A stretch of 64,000 nt of DNA from Syntrophobacteraceae bacterium (GTDB taxonomy: Bacteria; Desulfobacterota; Syntrophobacteria; Syntrophobacterales; Syntrophobacteraceae). The notes beneath the pieces are model-generated. The model worked only from the letters and a program-made list of their open reading frames with translations. It searched no databases and was not told where the DNA came from. Within the stretch, counting starts at the first letter, position 1, and the number at the start of each line of letters is the position of its first letter. Location: positions 1 to 64,000 of the forward strand of contig JARLHO010000139.1 of the NCBI GenBank assembly GCA_031292215.1. Direction: 5' to 3'. Made by a program: the position numbers and the translations under genes. Of the stretch, positions 51,051-59,536 are shown piece after piece.

Positions 51051-51484
51051 GCGGCTTTCTCCTTTTCCACCCCCTTGATTCGTATCGGATTGGGACCGAG
51101 CATTCTGACCTTCTCGGTCATCTCGCGGCTGATTTCGGCAAATCGGGGCCCTTCACCCGAGGACATGTTGTACATGGCGACCCGATCGGGCTCAAGACCT
51201 ATGGTGGCGAGCAGTTTCCGTACGTATTCGACCCGCTTCCTGGCCCGTATGTTGCCCAATTGATATTTGCAGTCCCCTTCCATGCAGCCGGCGACAAAAA
51301 CGCCGTCCGCCCCCTTCTCAAGAGCCCTTAGAAGATGTATGACCGCCACCCTGCCGGTGCACGGCACCTTGACGATCTTTATGCTGCTGGGATACGTGAG
51401 TCTCATCGAACCTGCCAGGTCCGCCGCAGCGTAAGCTCACTGGGTGCAGCAGAAGGCAACCACAATCGGTGAAAAGTTTTCCAT
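51047..51484 (-). CDS. mvhD: MvhD-type hydrogenase/heterodisulfide iron-sulfur subunit, selenocysteine form
   Basis: Gene-callers would start at 51406, but the same frame extends to an ATG at 51484 with an AAGGAG site nine bases upstream, interrupted by one TGA (51439-51437) at codon 16. The reading FCCTQ-UGA-AYAAADLAG lines up with the N-terminal cysteine cluster of MvhD, where Cys or selenocysteine is normal. Later motifs VPCTGRVAV and GCMEGDCKYQLGN confirm the family. Full length with Sec is 145 residues. MvhD transfers electrons to Hdr-type complexes; here it is fused by overlap to metV-metF. The Sec interpretation is strong but needs selA-D outside the window. Confidence 0.9.
51407..51423 (-). 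promoter_or_regulatory. Candidate bacterial SECIS hairpin
   Basis: Reading the minus strand, CGGACCT and AGGTTCG form a 7-bp stem (one G-U) with loop GGC, 13 bases after the in-frame TGA of mvhD. The placement fits a bacterial SECIS, whose loop lies roughly 16-37 bases from the UGA. Loop length is small compared with the classical E. coli form. Confidence 0.5.
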
Positions 51485-52006
51485 CGTGTCAGTCTCCTTA
51501 AAAAAAACATCGACCGGAAATGCGATCGGCTCACCGGAAAAGCCGCCGGGCCGGCTCTGTTCGCACAGACATTGAAAAGCGCAGAGGGGCGACAAGAGGG
51601 AAACCGCGCCCCCGGATCGTTTATAATGGGGTAAAAACGCTCTCAAGGCGCCAAACCAGGCGCTTATAATGGCTCTTAGTCAAAAAAACGTGTGGGGATT
51701 GGAGCCAAGCGAACCGGAGGAGGAAAAAACAGCGTTAGGATAGCTCCCGGAAAACTCCCTTAACAGGTGCTAAATATAGTTTAAAACCATTGTTTTGAAA
51801 AGAAAAAAACGTGTCGGGGGTTCACATGGCCAAAGCCTCTATTTCTTGGTGCAATACCTGTCGATTGCGCCTCCTGTCTTGACAGTCCGGCTCCGAGGTG
51901 GGAAAAGTAAGGGGAAAATATCTTATGAGGAAGCGCGAAAGTCCGGCGGCGGGTGCACGAGGCCCCGGGTTGCTTGCTCCTCTTTTTACGCAAAAGGATT
52001 GCGATT
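51485..52006. other. Divergent intergenic region between mvhD and cbiF
   Basis: It is about 520 bases without a credible gene. I looked for a cobalamin riboswitch before cbiF and did not find its conserved box. Inverted and purine-rich stretches occur (for example around 51700-51790) but no recognised class. It probably contains the promoters of both transcripts. Confidence 0.5.
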
Positions 52007-52792
52007 ATGAAAGATCCTGTAAGATTTGTCGGGGCGGGTCCGGGGGACCCCGAACTCATTACGGTAAAGGGGATGCGGCTGCTCCAGGAGGCCGATCGCG
52101 TCGTGTACGCCGGCTCCCTGGTTCCGAAAACTTTGCTGCAGTATTGCAGGGAGAATGTCTTGGCCTTTGACTCCGCTTCCCTGACACTTGCCCAGACTCA
52201 TGCGCTCCTAAAGGAAGGATATATTGCGGGGGAAAAGGTCGTGAGGCTCCATACGGGAGACCCGGGCCTCTACGGCGCGCTCCACGAACAGATGGCGCTG
52301 TTGCACCGCGACAATATCGCCTACGAGATCATTCCGGGAGTGAGCGCAGCTTTTGCCGCAGCCGCCGCCATGAACCGGGTGCTAACCATCCCGGAGCTCT
52401 CCCAGACCGTTATCCTGACGCGCCTTGGCGCGAGGACCCCTGTTCCCGGACGTGAAAAGCTGGCCGATCTTGCCGCGCACCGCGCCTCCATGGTCATATA
52501 CTTAAGCGTGCAGCGCATCGAAGAGGTCGTGGGGCAACTGCGCGAGCATTACCCGGGAGATACTCCCGCAGTGGTGGCCTACCGCGTGGGGTGGCCGGAC
52601 CAAAAGTTCCTCCACTCGACCCTGGACGCTATCGCGGCCCGGGTGCGCGTTGAGCAAATCGGGCGCCAGGCGCTCATACTCGTTGGCGACGTGTTTGGAG
52701 AAAAGGCGCTGGACGGCGAAGGGATCAAAAGATCGAAACTCTATGACGAATCCTTTAGTCATCAGTATCGAGATGCCGAAAAAACCGGGTAG
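52007..52792 (+). CDS. cbiF: Cobalt-precorrin-4 C11-methyltransferase
   Basis: Tetrapyrrole methylase of the anaerobic cobalamin pathway; it methylates C11 of cobalt-precorrin-4. Features: VRFVGAGPGDPELITVKGM, VVYAGSLVPKTLL, VVRLHTGDPGLYGALHEQM and IIPGVSAAFAAAAAMN. The ATG at 52007 follows an AAAAGGA site; an upstream Met at 51953 is not needed. Its stop lies inside the cbiG start region, so the genes are coupled. Confidence 0.94.
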   Translation: MKDPVRFVGAGPGDPELITVKGMRLLQEADRVVYAGSLVPKTLLQYCRENVLAFDSASLTLAQTHALLKEGYIAGEKVVRLHTGDPGLYGALHEQMALLHRDNIAYEIIPGVSAAFAAAAAMNRVLTIPELSQTVILTRLGARTPVPGREKLADLAAHRASMVIYLSVQRIEEVVGQLREHYPGDTPAVVAYRVGWPDQKFLHSTLDAIAARVRVEQIGRQALILVGDVFGEKALDGEGIKRSKLYDESFSHQYRDAEKTG

Positions 52793-53834
52793 AGAGAAAA
52801 CGGCGATTTTCGCCCTTACCCGCAAGGGGGCCGAACTGGCCGAGCGGATTTCGAGGCGGATGCCGGGGAGCCCCTGTTTTTGTCTCGAACGCTACGCGCA
52901 AAAACCGGGGATGATTGCCTTTGCCCGCCTCTCGGATGCCTTTGGCTCCGCATGGCGAGAGTATGACGGGCTCGTCTGCATTATGGGCTGCGGTATCGCG
53001 GTCCGCATGGCGGCCCCCCTGCTAGCGCACAAGACCTGCGACCCCGCGGTCGTAGTCGTCGACCAAAACGGCGCCTTTGCCGTAAGCCTTCTTTCGGGCC
53101 ATTTGGGCGGGGCAAACGAACTGGCCCGAAAGGTCGCAGATATTACCGGCGGCAGGGCCGTCATTACCACTGCCTCCGACATCCAGGGAAAGCTCGCAAT
53201 AGACCTTGCGGTTAAAAGCGCCGGCCTGCGGATCGAAAACCTGGCGATGGCCGCAAGAATCCAGGCGGCCATTCTCGATGAAGAACCCCTGTGGATATTT
53301 GATCCCGACGGGCTCCTTTTGAGATATCTTCCGCCCGATCACGGTCTTCAGGTGGTCGAGGCGCCGGGAGATAGCGCTGCGTTTTCGGCAAGTCCCGGTA
53401 TATGGGTCTCCGAATTGCTAGCCCCCATGGGGGGGGAATGTCTCGAAGTCCGCCCGCAGAACCTGGTGGTCGGAGTCGGCTGCAACCGGGGGACGAGTTC
53501 GGAGGAAATAGTCGGGTTTATTAAAGAAAAACTTAAACAAAGCGGGCTTTCGCCCCAATCTATCAGAAATTTCGCAAGCCTGGACTTAAAGGCCGACGAG
53601 CGCGGGCTTTTGGAGGCGGTAAAAGTGTTTGACCGTCCCATTTATTTTTGCGCCCGCAGGGACATCGAGGACATTTTGGTCCCCAATCCGTCGGAAACGG
53701 TTGCCCGGCATGCAGGAGTTAAAAGCGTATGCGAAGCGAGCGCTCTTTGGAGTGCGGGGACGCGGGAATTGCTCGCGCCCAAAAGGAAAGCGGGCAACTG
53801 CACGATGGCGGTCGCCAGGGTAAGCTCTCGATAA
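52743..53834 (+). CDS. cbiG: Cobalt-precorrin-5A hydrolase
   Basis: Opens the lactone ring and releases acetaldehyde in anaerobic cobalamin synthesis. Family blocks are GLVCIMGCGIAVRMAAPLL, FAVSLLSGHLGGANELARK and GGRAVITTASDIQGKLAIDL, and a C-terminal domain with VVGVGCNRGTSSEEI. Its start is either the ATG at 52743 or that at 52773, both inside cbiF. Its 3' end overlaps cbiH by 106 bases. Confidence 0.93.
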   Translation: MTNPLVISIEMPKKPGREKTAIFALTRKGAELAERISRRMPGSPCFCLERYAQKPGMIAFARLSDAFGSAWREYDGLVCIMGCGIAVRMAAPLLAHKTCDPAVVVVDQNGAFAVSLLSGHLGGANELARKVADITGGRAVITTASDIQGKLAIDLAVKSAGLRIENLAMAARIQAAILDEEPLWIFDPDGLLLRYLPPDHGLQVVEAPGDSAAFSASPGIWVSELLAPMGGECLEVRPQNLVVGVGCNRGTSSEEIVGFIKEKLKQSGLSPQSIRNFASLDLKADERGLLEAVKVFDRPIYFCARRDIEDILVPNPSETVARHAGVKSVCEASALWSAGTRELLAPKRKAGNCTMAVARVSSR

Positions 53835-54658
53835 TCGGACTGGGTCCGGGGGCGCGGTCCTACATGGCCCCGGAGGCCCTTGGCGCGCTGGGCGCCGCGC
53901 AAATCGTTCTGGGCTATAAGACCTACCTGGAGCTGGTAGGAGACCTTCTGCACGACAAAACCGTGGTTGCCGGCGCAATGAGAAAAGAGGTCGAGCGCTG
54001 CCAGGCCGCCATTGACTTTGCCCTGGCCGGCAAAAACGTCGCCTTGCTCTCCAGTGGCGACGCCGGTATTTACGGGATGGCGGGGCTAGTTTTAGATATC
54101 TGCAGGCAAAAAGGCATCGATGTCTGGGAGTGGGATACGGACTTGAGCGGCGAGGCGCAACAGGGCGCAGAAGAGCAATGCGCGGGTGAGGCGCCCCGGG
54201 GCGCTCGCGGTTTTTTCCTGCGGGTGATTCCGGGGATTGCCGCCTTCAACGCGGCGGCCTCCATCCTTGGCGCCCCCCTCATGCATGACTTTGCCGCAGT
54301 CAGCCTAAGCGATCATCTAACACCGTGGGAAGTCATCGAAAGACGGCTGCACGCGGCCTCAGAGGCCGACTTCGTCCTGGCGCTCTATAACCCCAGGAGC
54401 AAGAGCCGGCCGGATTTACTCGAAAAGGCAAGGCAGATAATTCTTCGCAGCCGTTTGGCGCAAACTCCGGCAGGGATCGTTGGCAAGGCGATGCGCGAGG
54501 GGCAGTGGAGGCGTCTTTGCACCCTGGCAGATTTGCCCGTGGAGGAAGTGGACATGCAGACCGTAATAATTGTTGGAAACAGCCAGACCTATGTCTGGAA
54601 GGGCTGGATGATTACCCCCAGGGGATACCTCGACAAATATGCGGTGGACGAGTCCTAA
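53729..54658 (+). CDS. cbiH: Cobalt-precorrin-3B C17-methyltransferase
   Basis: Ring-contracting methyltransferase (CobJ/CbiH). Conserved blocks are LSIIGLGPGARSYMAPEAL, QIVLGYKTYLELV, ALLSSGDAGIYGMAGLVLD and LSDHLTPWEVIERRL. The ATG at 53729 lies in the cbiG coding region. The first 32 residues look dispensable, so a TTG at 53747 or a later start is possible. A charged insertion around residues 135-160 (DLSGEAQQGAEEQ) is extra relative to the usual form. Confidence 0.93.
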   Translation: MRSERSLECGDAGIARAQKESGQLHDGGRQGKLSIIGLGPGARSYMAPEALGALGAAQIVLGYKTYLELVGDLLHDKTVVAGAMRKEVERCQAAIDFALAGKNVALLSSGDAGIYGMAGLVLDICRQKGIDVWEWDTDLSGEAQQGAEEQCAGEAPRGARGFFLRVIPGIAAFNAAASILGAPLMHDFAAVSLSDHLTPWEVIERRLHAASEADFVLALYNPRSKSRPDLLEKARQIILRSRLAQTPAGIVGKAMREGQWRRLCTLADLPVEEVDMQTVIIVGNSQTYVWKGWMITPRGYLDKYAVDES

Positions 54659-55629
54659 ATACCGGCGGGGTCAGCCCGTAGAGTTTCCTCTACCTCGGAG
54701 AGTATTTTTTCGATCCGCTCGGGGGTAAGGCCAAGGGCCTTAAGGCTTTTCACCCGGGTAAGGTCGAGGTCGGGCTTTTTTGTCGGACCCACCGACAGCT
54801 TGTGGCAGAGGCAGTTGGCCGCGCTGACTATTTGGGTCAGTTCGGCCGGGGAGGTGGCCGCATCCAGTTGGTGGTGATCGGCTATGGCCTCCTCTATATT
54901 GGCTGCAAAACGCCATTGGTTGGTTATCGCCCCGCCCACCAGCGCATGATTGAAGCCAAACATGCGCTGTTCGAGCTCAAAGAAGTCTGTCCCCTCGTTA
55001 TAGACATCCTCCATAATTATCCCCATGGCCTCGGGGGCATGCAAAAAAAGCGCCGTTTTGCCCACATCGTGCATGAGCCCGGCGAGGTAGGCTTCCTCTC
55101 TTCGCCGGTAGCGGATCTCCTGGGCTATTTTTCTGGCCGCAAGTCCACAGCCCACCGAATGTTCCCACAGGAGCTTTTCGGCCAAGCCCACTTTCGAATA
55201 GATGCCCTTTAACACCGCAGTCGTAATAAGAGATCGGATGGATTCAAATCCCATGAACACGATGGCGTCATTTAACGTCGCGATCGAGCGGGAAGCTCCA
55301 TAGAAAGGTGAGTTGGCAACCTTTAGCACCCTGGCGGCAAGCGCCTGGTCCTGGGTGATCAGTCGATTGATTTCCCGGGGATTGGAATCGTCGTCGGAGA
55401 GAAGACCCAGTACCTGGGAGGCTATATGGGGCATAGCGGGAAGGTCTCCGATCACTTCGGCCACCTTTGCCGCCGAAGACATCCCCGAGTCAAGCGGGGG
55501 TAACTTTCCCCGCTCTACAATATTACGCTGACCCTCGGAGGACGGTTTGCCGGATTCCACCGGTTTGGCAGGCCTTTTCCCGTTAGCCGCGAGTTTGCCT
55601 GCGGCAACTGCACTCGTTTCAGGCTTCAT
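54655..55629 (-). CDS. HDOD-domain protein
   Basis: A 324-residue protein. The N-terminal 60 residues are low-complexity and basic; then the HDOD domain runs from LPAMPHIASQVLGLLSDDDS through FYGASRSIATLNDAIVFMGF, with a partly conserved HD motif (YLAGLMHDVGKTALFL). HDOD proteins act in signalling and stress responses and lack clear catalysis. The ATG at 55629 has an ACGGAG site six bases away. The gene converges on cbiH with an ATGA-like end overlap on the opposite strand. Confidence 0.88.
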   Translation of the reverse strand: MKPETSAVAAGKLAANGKRPAKPVESGKPSSEGQRNIVERGKLPPLDSGMSSAAKVAEVIGDLPAMPHIASQVLGLLSDDDSNPREINRLITQDQALAARVLKVANSPFYGASRSIATLNDAIVFMGFESIRSLITTAVLKGIYSKVGLAEKLLWEHSVGCGLAARKIAQEIRYRRREEAYLAGLMHDVGKTALFLHAPEAMGIIMEDVYNEGTDFFELEQRMFGFNHALVGGAITNQWRFAANIEEAIADHHQLDAATSPAELTQIVSAANCLCHKLSVGPTKKPDLDLTRVKSLKALGLTPERIEKILSEVEETLRADPAGI

Positions 55630-55724
55630 CGCAACTCCGTCTTTATCCGTTTTAAGCTCTGGTCGTCCAGGCCAACCATTCGGCATAAGTTGGGAAAAGG
55701 TTAAGACATTTTTTTACCCCGGCC

Positions 55725-56066
55725 TCAGGTTCCGGTTCCGGACTCGGGCGCATGGGAAGGGGCGGGCTGGGAGGGCGCGGGCTTTTGAGAAAACGCCGCC
55801 TGAGCCAGTTCTTTTTCTATCCGTTCGCGCTTTAGGCTGCGGCGGGTCTTGAAATGAAATTTCAGTAGGACCGTCAGACCCATAAAAAATCCCACCAGAA
55901 GCGAGATCAGCACGAGTAGATAGATTTTAACGCTCAGGGCCTTCGCGACAAAATAGAGATTGTACTTCAACGGGAGCGTTTGATTCAAGATCTCGAGGTT
56001 TTGATAAACGAAAACGCCTAGCAGGCTGAAAATTATCAGAGTTATGATCAGCTTAAACAGCCTCAT
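55725..56066 (-). CDS. LapA-family (DUF1049) membrane protein
   Basis: A 113-residue protein with two transmembrane segments (LFKLIITLIIFSLLGVFVYQ and IYLLVLISLLVGFFMGLTV) and a basic cytoplasmic region, then a Pro-rich tail. This matches the LapA/DUF1049 type, which in E. coli supports LPS-transport assembly. The Met at 56066 overlaps the HIT gene end by 14 bases. Function is a family inference. Confidence 0.82.
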   Translation of the reverse strand: MRLFKLIITLIIFSLLGVFVYQNLEILNQTLPLKYNLYFVAKALSVKIYLLVLISLLVGFFMGLTVLLKFHFKTRRSLKRERIEKELAQAAFSQKPAPSQPAPSHAPESGTGT

Positions 56067-56553
56067 CAACGCTCTCCTTCCTGAACAGGGGTAGAAGTTT
56101 GGAGTAGGACTGCTGAATATGTTCGGGAATGCTGCGAATATCGGCAATGGCGGCCATAAAGTTCGTATCTCCGCGCCACCTGGGCACGATATGAAAATGA
56201 AGATGCTCCTCGTAGCCCGCTCCGGCTTCCCGACCGATATTTAGGCCGATGTTGAAACCGTCGGGGTGCATGACTGAGCGCAGAATGCGCGTGGACTTTT
56301 TTACCAGGGACATGAGGGCTAGCTCTTCTTCCGCGGTAAGTTCGTCCAGGCTCGACAGGTGACGCACGGGAGAAACCAGCAGGTGCCCGTTGTTATAGGG
56401 AAACTTATTCATCATCACCGTTATGAGACCGCTCCTGTAGAGGATAAGACGCTCTTCGTCCGACTGAGCATAATAATCCTTGCAAAAAATGCAACCGGGC
56501 GGCTTCTTGCCTAAGATATATTCGACGCGCCATGGCGCCCAAAGATTATGCAC
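56053..56553 (-). CDS. HIT-family nucleotide hydrolase/transferase
   Basis: A 166-residue HIT protein. The histidine triad is EEHLHFHIVPRW, in the middle of the protein. Residues such as CIFC near the N-terminus (PPGCIFCKDYY) and FNIGLNIGREAG are typical. Members hydrolyse dinucleotide or AMP-conjugated substrates; which one is not evident. It starts at an ATG at 56553 and overlaps the LapA-like gene. Confidence 0.93.
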   Translation of the reverse strand: MHNLWAPWRVEYILGKKPPGCIFCKDYYAQSDEERLILYRSGLITVMMNKFPYNNGHLLVSPVRHLSSLDELTAEEELALMSLVKKSTRILRSVMHPDGFNIGLNIGREAGAGYEEHLHFHIVPRWRGDTNFMAAIADIRSIPEHIQQSYSKLLPLFRKESVDEAV

Positions 56554-56718
56554 CTCTTATCCGCTCCTTTATCTTCCAGGCCCGGTTGGCGCAAATCGCA
56601 GACAGGCGACCCGCAGCGCAACTCACCCCTTGTGCGTTCTAGCAACCTAAGTCCTAAAAGGTTACGTGGACAGACGACGGACCCGCAGGCGCTCAGACGT
56701 TCATTTTTCCCGCGGCCC

Positions 56719-57207
56719 TCAGAGCTCGATAATTTCGCCCTCGATTTGCTCGTTTATCCTAAGTAAACCGATTGACTTACGGCAGTTTGCCCGCCCCCAA
56801 AAAACGGATCCCGGATTAAACCAGAGCACGCCGTTTTCCCGTGAAATCCGCGGTTGATGCGTATGGCCGAAAAGAACCGCATCCACGCCGCTTACCTGTT
56901 CGCCTATCCTTTGACAGATCCCCTCGGGCGGACCCCATCCGTGGGTGATCGCCAGGCGAAACCCGCCCGCCTTCACTATCTTTTGGGCCGGGAGCCTCTG
57001 TTTTATAGAATAATCATCCATATTCCCGGATACGGCTTCCAGCGGATACCGCTCCAGGTAGTTCAACACGCCGATTTTGTCCCAGTCTCCCAGGTGAATC
57101 ACCATATCCGCGTCGTCGCAGAATCGGGAACAAATGGATTTAAATTCTTCGGTTGGTTCCCCCAGGTGAGTATCCGACATCACCACTATCTTTAACTCGT
57201 TTGGCAT
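56719..57207 (-). CDS. YfcE/MJ0936-type metallophosphodiesterase
   Basis: A 162-residue calcineurin-like phosphoesterase. The metal-binding series is visible: VVMSDTHLG, IHLGDWD, SGNMDD, LAITHGW and FGHTHQPR. The ATG at 57207 precedes MPNELKIVVMSDTHLG directly; the longer frame to 57285 adds an unrelated segment. Such enzymes hydrolyse cyclic or phosphodiester substrates in vitro. The substrate is unknown. Confidence 0.92.
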   Translation of the reverse strand: MPNELKIVVMSDTHLGEPTEEFKSICSRFCDDADMVIHLGDWDKIGVLNYLERYPLEAVSGNMDDYSIKQRLPAQKIVKAGGFRLAITHGWGPPEGICQRIGEQVSGVDAVLFGHTHQPRISRENGVLWFNPGSVFWGRANCRKSIGLLRINEQIEGEIIEL

Positions 57208-57545
57208 GCCGTCCTCGTGGCTCACGGGCAAAGACCCGGTATGGTTCCAAAATGGGCAATATACCAATAGAGACTGAAAAGACAAGTATTTTCAGTGTGG
57301 GTCCGGGCAAGGCGGCTGGAAATTCGGTCCGCCTGGCGCTGGCCGGTAAATTTGTTCCGATGCCGTTTTGCCTTTTCTGGTTGCCTTTTCTATTTCCTCT
57401 TCATATTGCCGTTTCTCGTTGCCGTTTGGCGGGAGTATCGGACCGTGGTATATGGCTGACAACTGAAGGATCAGGGGGCCTGGACATATGTGATTGCCAG
57501 GGGATGTTCATTGTTGACAATTTGCAGGACTGGGGATTTTGCATT

Positions 57546-57821
57546 ATGGGTGCTCCGATGAATTTACCGGCAGTTCCGCCCGTGTGGGCCCGGTTTGCGA
57601 ATGCGCGGATGCCCAGAGATGGCGCGATTCAACTCGCAGCAGCCGGGGATATTCCATGTCAAGGCTGTCCAAATGGTGGCAGTTATGGCAGCACTGGAAT
57701 GTATCTCATTGGTGGCAAAGTTTTGTGCTATGATTGTGCGGTCAAAATGCTCGGGATCGCGAACATGGACTCTGCTCAAAGGGCGCCAATCATGGAACGC
57801 TATCTACTAGGGGGAAATTGA
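57546..57821 (+). CDS. Hypothetical small zinc-ribbon-like protein
   Basis: A 91-residue unrecognised protein with a CxxC (IPCQGCPNGGSY) and a second CxxC about 20 residues later (VLCYDCAVKM), a pattern suited to a zinc ribbon. A weak GGGGA site lies nine bases before the ATG at 57546. It ends three bases before the next gene, so the pair is likely one operon. Function unknown. Confidence 0.55.
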   Translation: MGAPMNLPAVPPVWARFANARMPRDGAIQLAAAGDIPCQGCPNGGSYGSTGMYLIGGKVLCYDCAVKMLGIANMDSAQRAPIMERYLLGGN

Positions 57822-57823
57822 GG

Positions 57824-58207
57824 ATGGCTGATCGCAAGTCATTACTCAGTAACTTGGCTGAGGGTGATATTTTTCACGCTGAGAGTCCAAATGGGGCAAA
57901 GCTAATTTGCCTCGTGACGTCTGTTTCCAAAACCATTATTCGGGCAAGGACTGTAACCACTCAAATTCGTTTCCAATTTGATCGACAAACTGGCATTGGC
58001 AGGGGAAGATGGGGCGATGTGTCAATCATGGGCGCCATAAACTGTGTGGCGCCCCTTCCAGAGGAGATTCACAATGTGATGTTGGGAATTGATCGGAAAT
58101 TTGGGCAGGAGCAAGATCCTGACGATCCGGATCGATTCAAATTAAACGATGCAGAAATACGAGCCTTGATATATGTCGACTCGCACTGCGCTTCAAATCC
58201 TCTATAG
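57824..58207 (+). CDS. Hypothetical protein downstream of the zinc-ribbon-like gene
   Basis: A 127-residue unrecognised protein. The first half is beta-rich (GDIFHAESPNGAKLICLVTS, RTVTTQIRFQFD) and the second half helical. A GGGGGAAATTGAGG site precedes the ATG. Its last 71 bases overlap the 3' end of the mqsA pseudogene on the other strand. No family is known to me. Confidence 0.6.
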   Translation: MADRKSLLSNLAEGDIFHAESPNGAKLICLVTSVSKTIIRARTVTTQIRFQFDRQTGIGRGRWGDVSIMGAINCVAPLPEEIHNVMLGIDRKFGQEQDPDDPDRFKLNDAEIRALIYVDSHCASNPL

Positions 58208-58603
58208 GCCTGTCTTCGAGCTCCCGTGAAAACGGCTCGAGAACCTTGAGCAGTTTAACCAGGGGCAGCGGCGGTTTTGTCTTGCCGTTTTCATAGCGTG
58301 AAAAGGCTTTGACGCCGCCGCCAAAAATCTCGCCAGCTTCGCGCTGGTCAAGAGAAAACTTCTTTCGCACCCTCGCAATGAATATCAGATCTACAATCGA
58401 AGCATTGACGTGTTTTGTGAACTCACGCATCAGCGCACTGGTGCGCCGGGCCTCGTTTACGCCCAAAACCGCCTCGTCGCACTCCGGACAGAAGTCCCTG
58501 TTACCGCTGTAATGACGGTCGCCTCACCCTTATAAGTGTAAGGCATGTCCCGGGTGTCGCGCACCAGATTGGCCCGCCCGCAGGATGGACACTTCATCTT
58601 CAT
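58137..58603 (-). pseudogene. MqsA-family antitoxin with a one-base deletion
   Basis: From an ATG at 58603, MKMKCPSCGRANLVRDTRDM then PYTYKGEATVITAVTG is an MqsA zinc domain. Near 58496-58498 the reading loses one G (GGG-ACTTC instead of GGGGACTTC). The second CxxC (FCPECDEAVLG) and the helix-turn-helix domain (DQREAGEIFGGGVKAFSRYE) continue in the next frame to 58137. No MqsR toxin gene lies beside it. The downstream half could still be translated from a Met in the helix-turn-helix part. Confidence 0.83.
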
Positions 58604-58637
58604 GACTCCTTAAAGGATACTATGTGTTCAACGACAT

Positions 58638-58660
58638 AGGTTAAAGTAACCTGCCTGGTT
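58638..58660. promoter_or_regulatory. Overlapping palindromes resembling an MqsA operator
   Basis: AGGTTAAAGTAACCT (58638-58652) and AACCTGCCTGGTT (58648-58660) overlap, 35 bases upstream of the mqsA start. The second differs at one position from the MqsA box AACCT-N3-AGGTT as I recall it. An autoregulatory site is likely to have survived gene loss. Confidence 0.55.
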
Positions 58661-58789
58661 AAAATGGCTTGTGGGTTGATCTCAAGTGGCTGCCATAAAA
58701 AGGTTGGTCGGTATATTCGGGTGGGGAAGAGCTGCAGCCCTATGAGATTTTTTCAGTGCGGGGGGGGGAGCGCACACTGGCCGGGAATT

Positions 58790-59536
58790 TCAAACCGGGG
58801 CCAGTTCCACATTGCCCCAAATCCCGATTTTATCTTTTATCGCGATGAGAACCCCTTCAACTGTCGGGATGGAGGGGGCAAGGGCCAGGGCCTTGTCGAT
58901 ATCGGCCCTGGTTTTTACCATGTTGCCAAGGCGGGTGGCCGCGGCATCGGCAAGGGGGGCGTTTTTCGAAATGACGGTCACCGCATCCGCATTGCCAAAG
59001 CTTAAAGACGGGCCAACGGTTGCCGAAGAGGTGCAAACGCCAAGCGGGAAGCGCTCCGGGCGAAGTTTTATGGCAATTTTACCGGTAAACGGGGAATTAG
59101 GTCCGGCAAAGAGGCCCACCGTGGTCTCCTCGCGCATGTTAAGGTAGCAGTCCCCGCCGTTTTCAACGATTACCGAATCGGAGTAGCGCTCCAGGGAAAC
59201 TCCGACCGCCTCGGCGATTGCGCCCGCAATGCTTGCCATGGGTCCCACCCCGGCCGCGATCGCAGCCCCCAGCATGCGCCGGGCGATCGGCGGAGCGAAA
59301 GGGTCGTCTGGCAGCGGCCAAAGCGTGCGCAGGAAATCCTCATGGGAGGCGATGTATGTTTCCAGTTGGAGCCGGCATGTAAGGACCGCCTCCATCGCTT
59401 GGGCCTCGAGGTTTACCCGGGCGCGGACCCACAGGTCGGTTTCCCTGTATGTTACCCGGAAGCTCTCCCACCCCTGCGGCTTTCGATGCTGGTACCGGTA
59501 GAAGCGGTGGGTTTCGCCAAAATGTTCTACTCCCAT
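58790..59536 (-). CDS. UPF0280 (ApbE-like) protein
   Basis: A 248-residue member of UPF0280. Recognisable stretches are [50 protein letters not shown] and [20 protein letters not shown], the last resembling ApbE-type flavin-transferase signatures. The actual reaction is unproven. It overlaps the end of guaA by ten bases and follows guaB-guaA in the same direction. Confidence 0.9.
   Translation of the reverse strand: MGVEHFGETHRFYRYQHRKPQGWESFRVTYRETDLWVRARVNLEAQAMEAVLTCRLQLETYIASHEDFLRTLWPLPDDPFAPPIARRMLGAAIAAGVGPMASIAGAIAEAVGVSLERYSDSVIVENGGDCYLNMREETTVGLFAGPNSPFTGKIAIKLRPERFPLGVCTSSATVGPSLSFGNADAVTVISKNAPLADAAATRLGNMVKTRADIDKALALAPSIPTVEGVLIAIKDKIGIWGNVELAPV

Noticed and set aside
51905-51960. 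RNase P-like GAAAGTCCGG stretch
   Set aside because: Only a short match; the remainder of the conserved RNase P core is absent.
51485-52006. Cobalamin riboswitch before cbiF
   Set aside because: The conserved B12 box and the paired core were not found; only a weak GAGGTGGGAAAA similarity exists.
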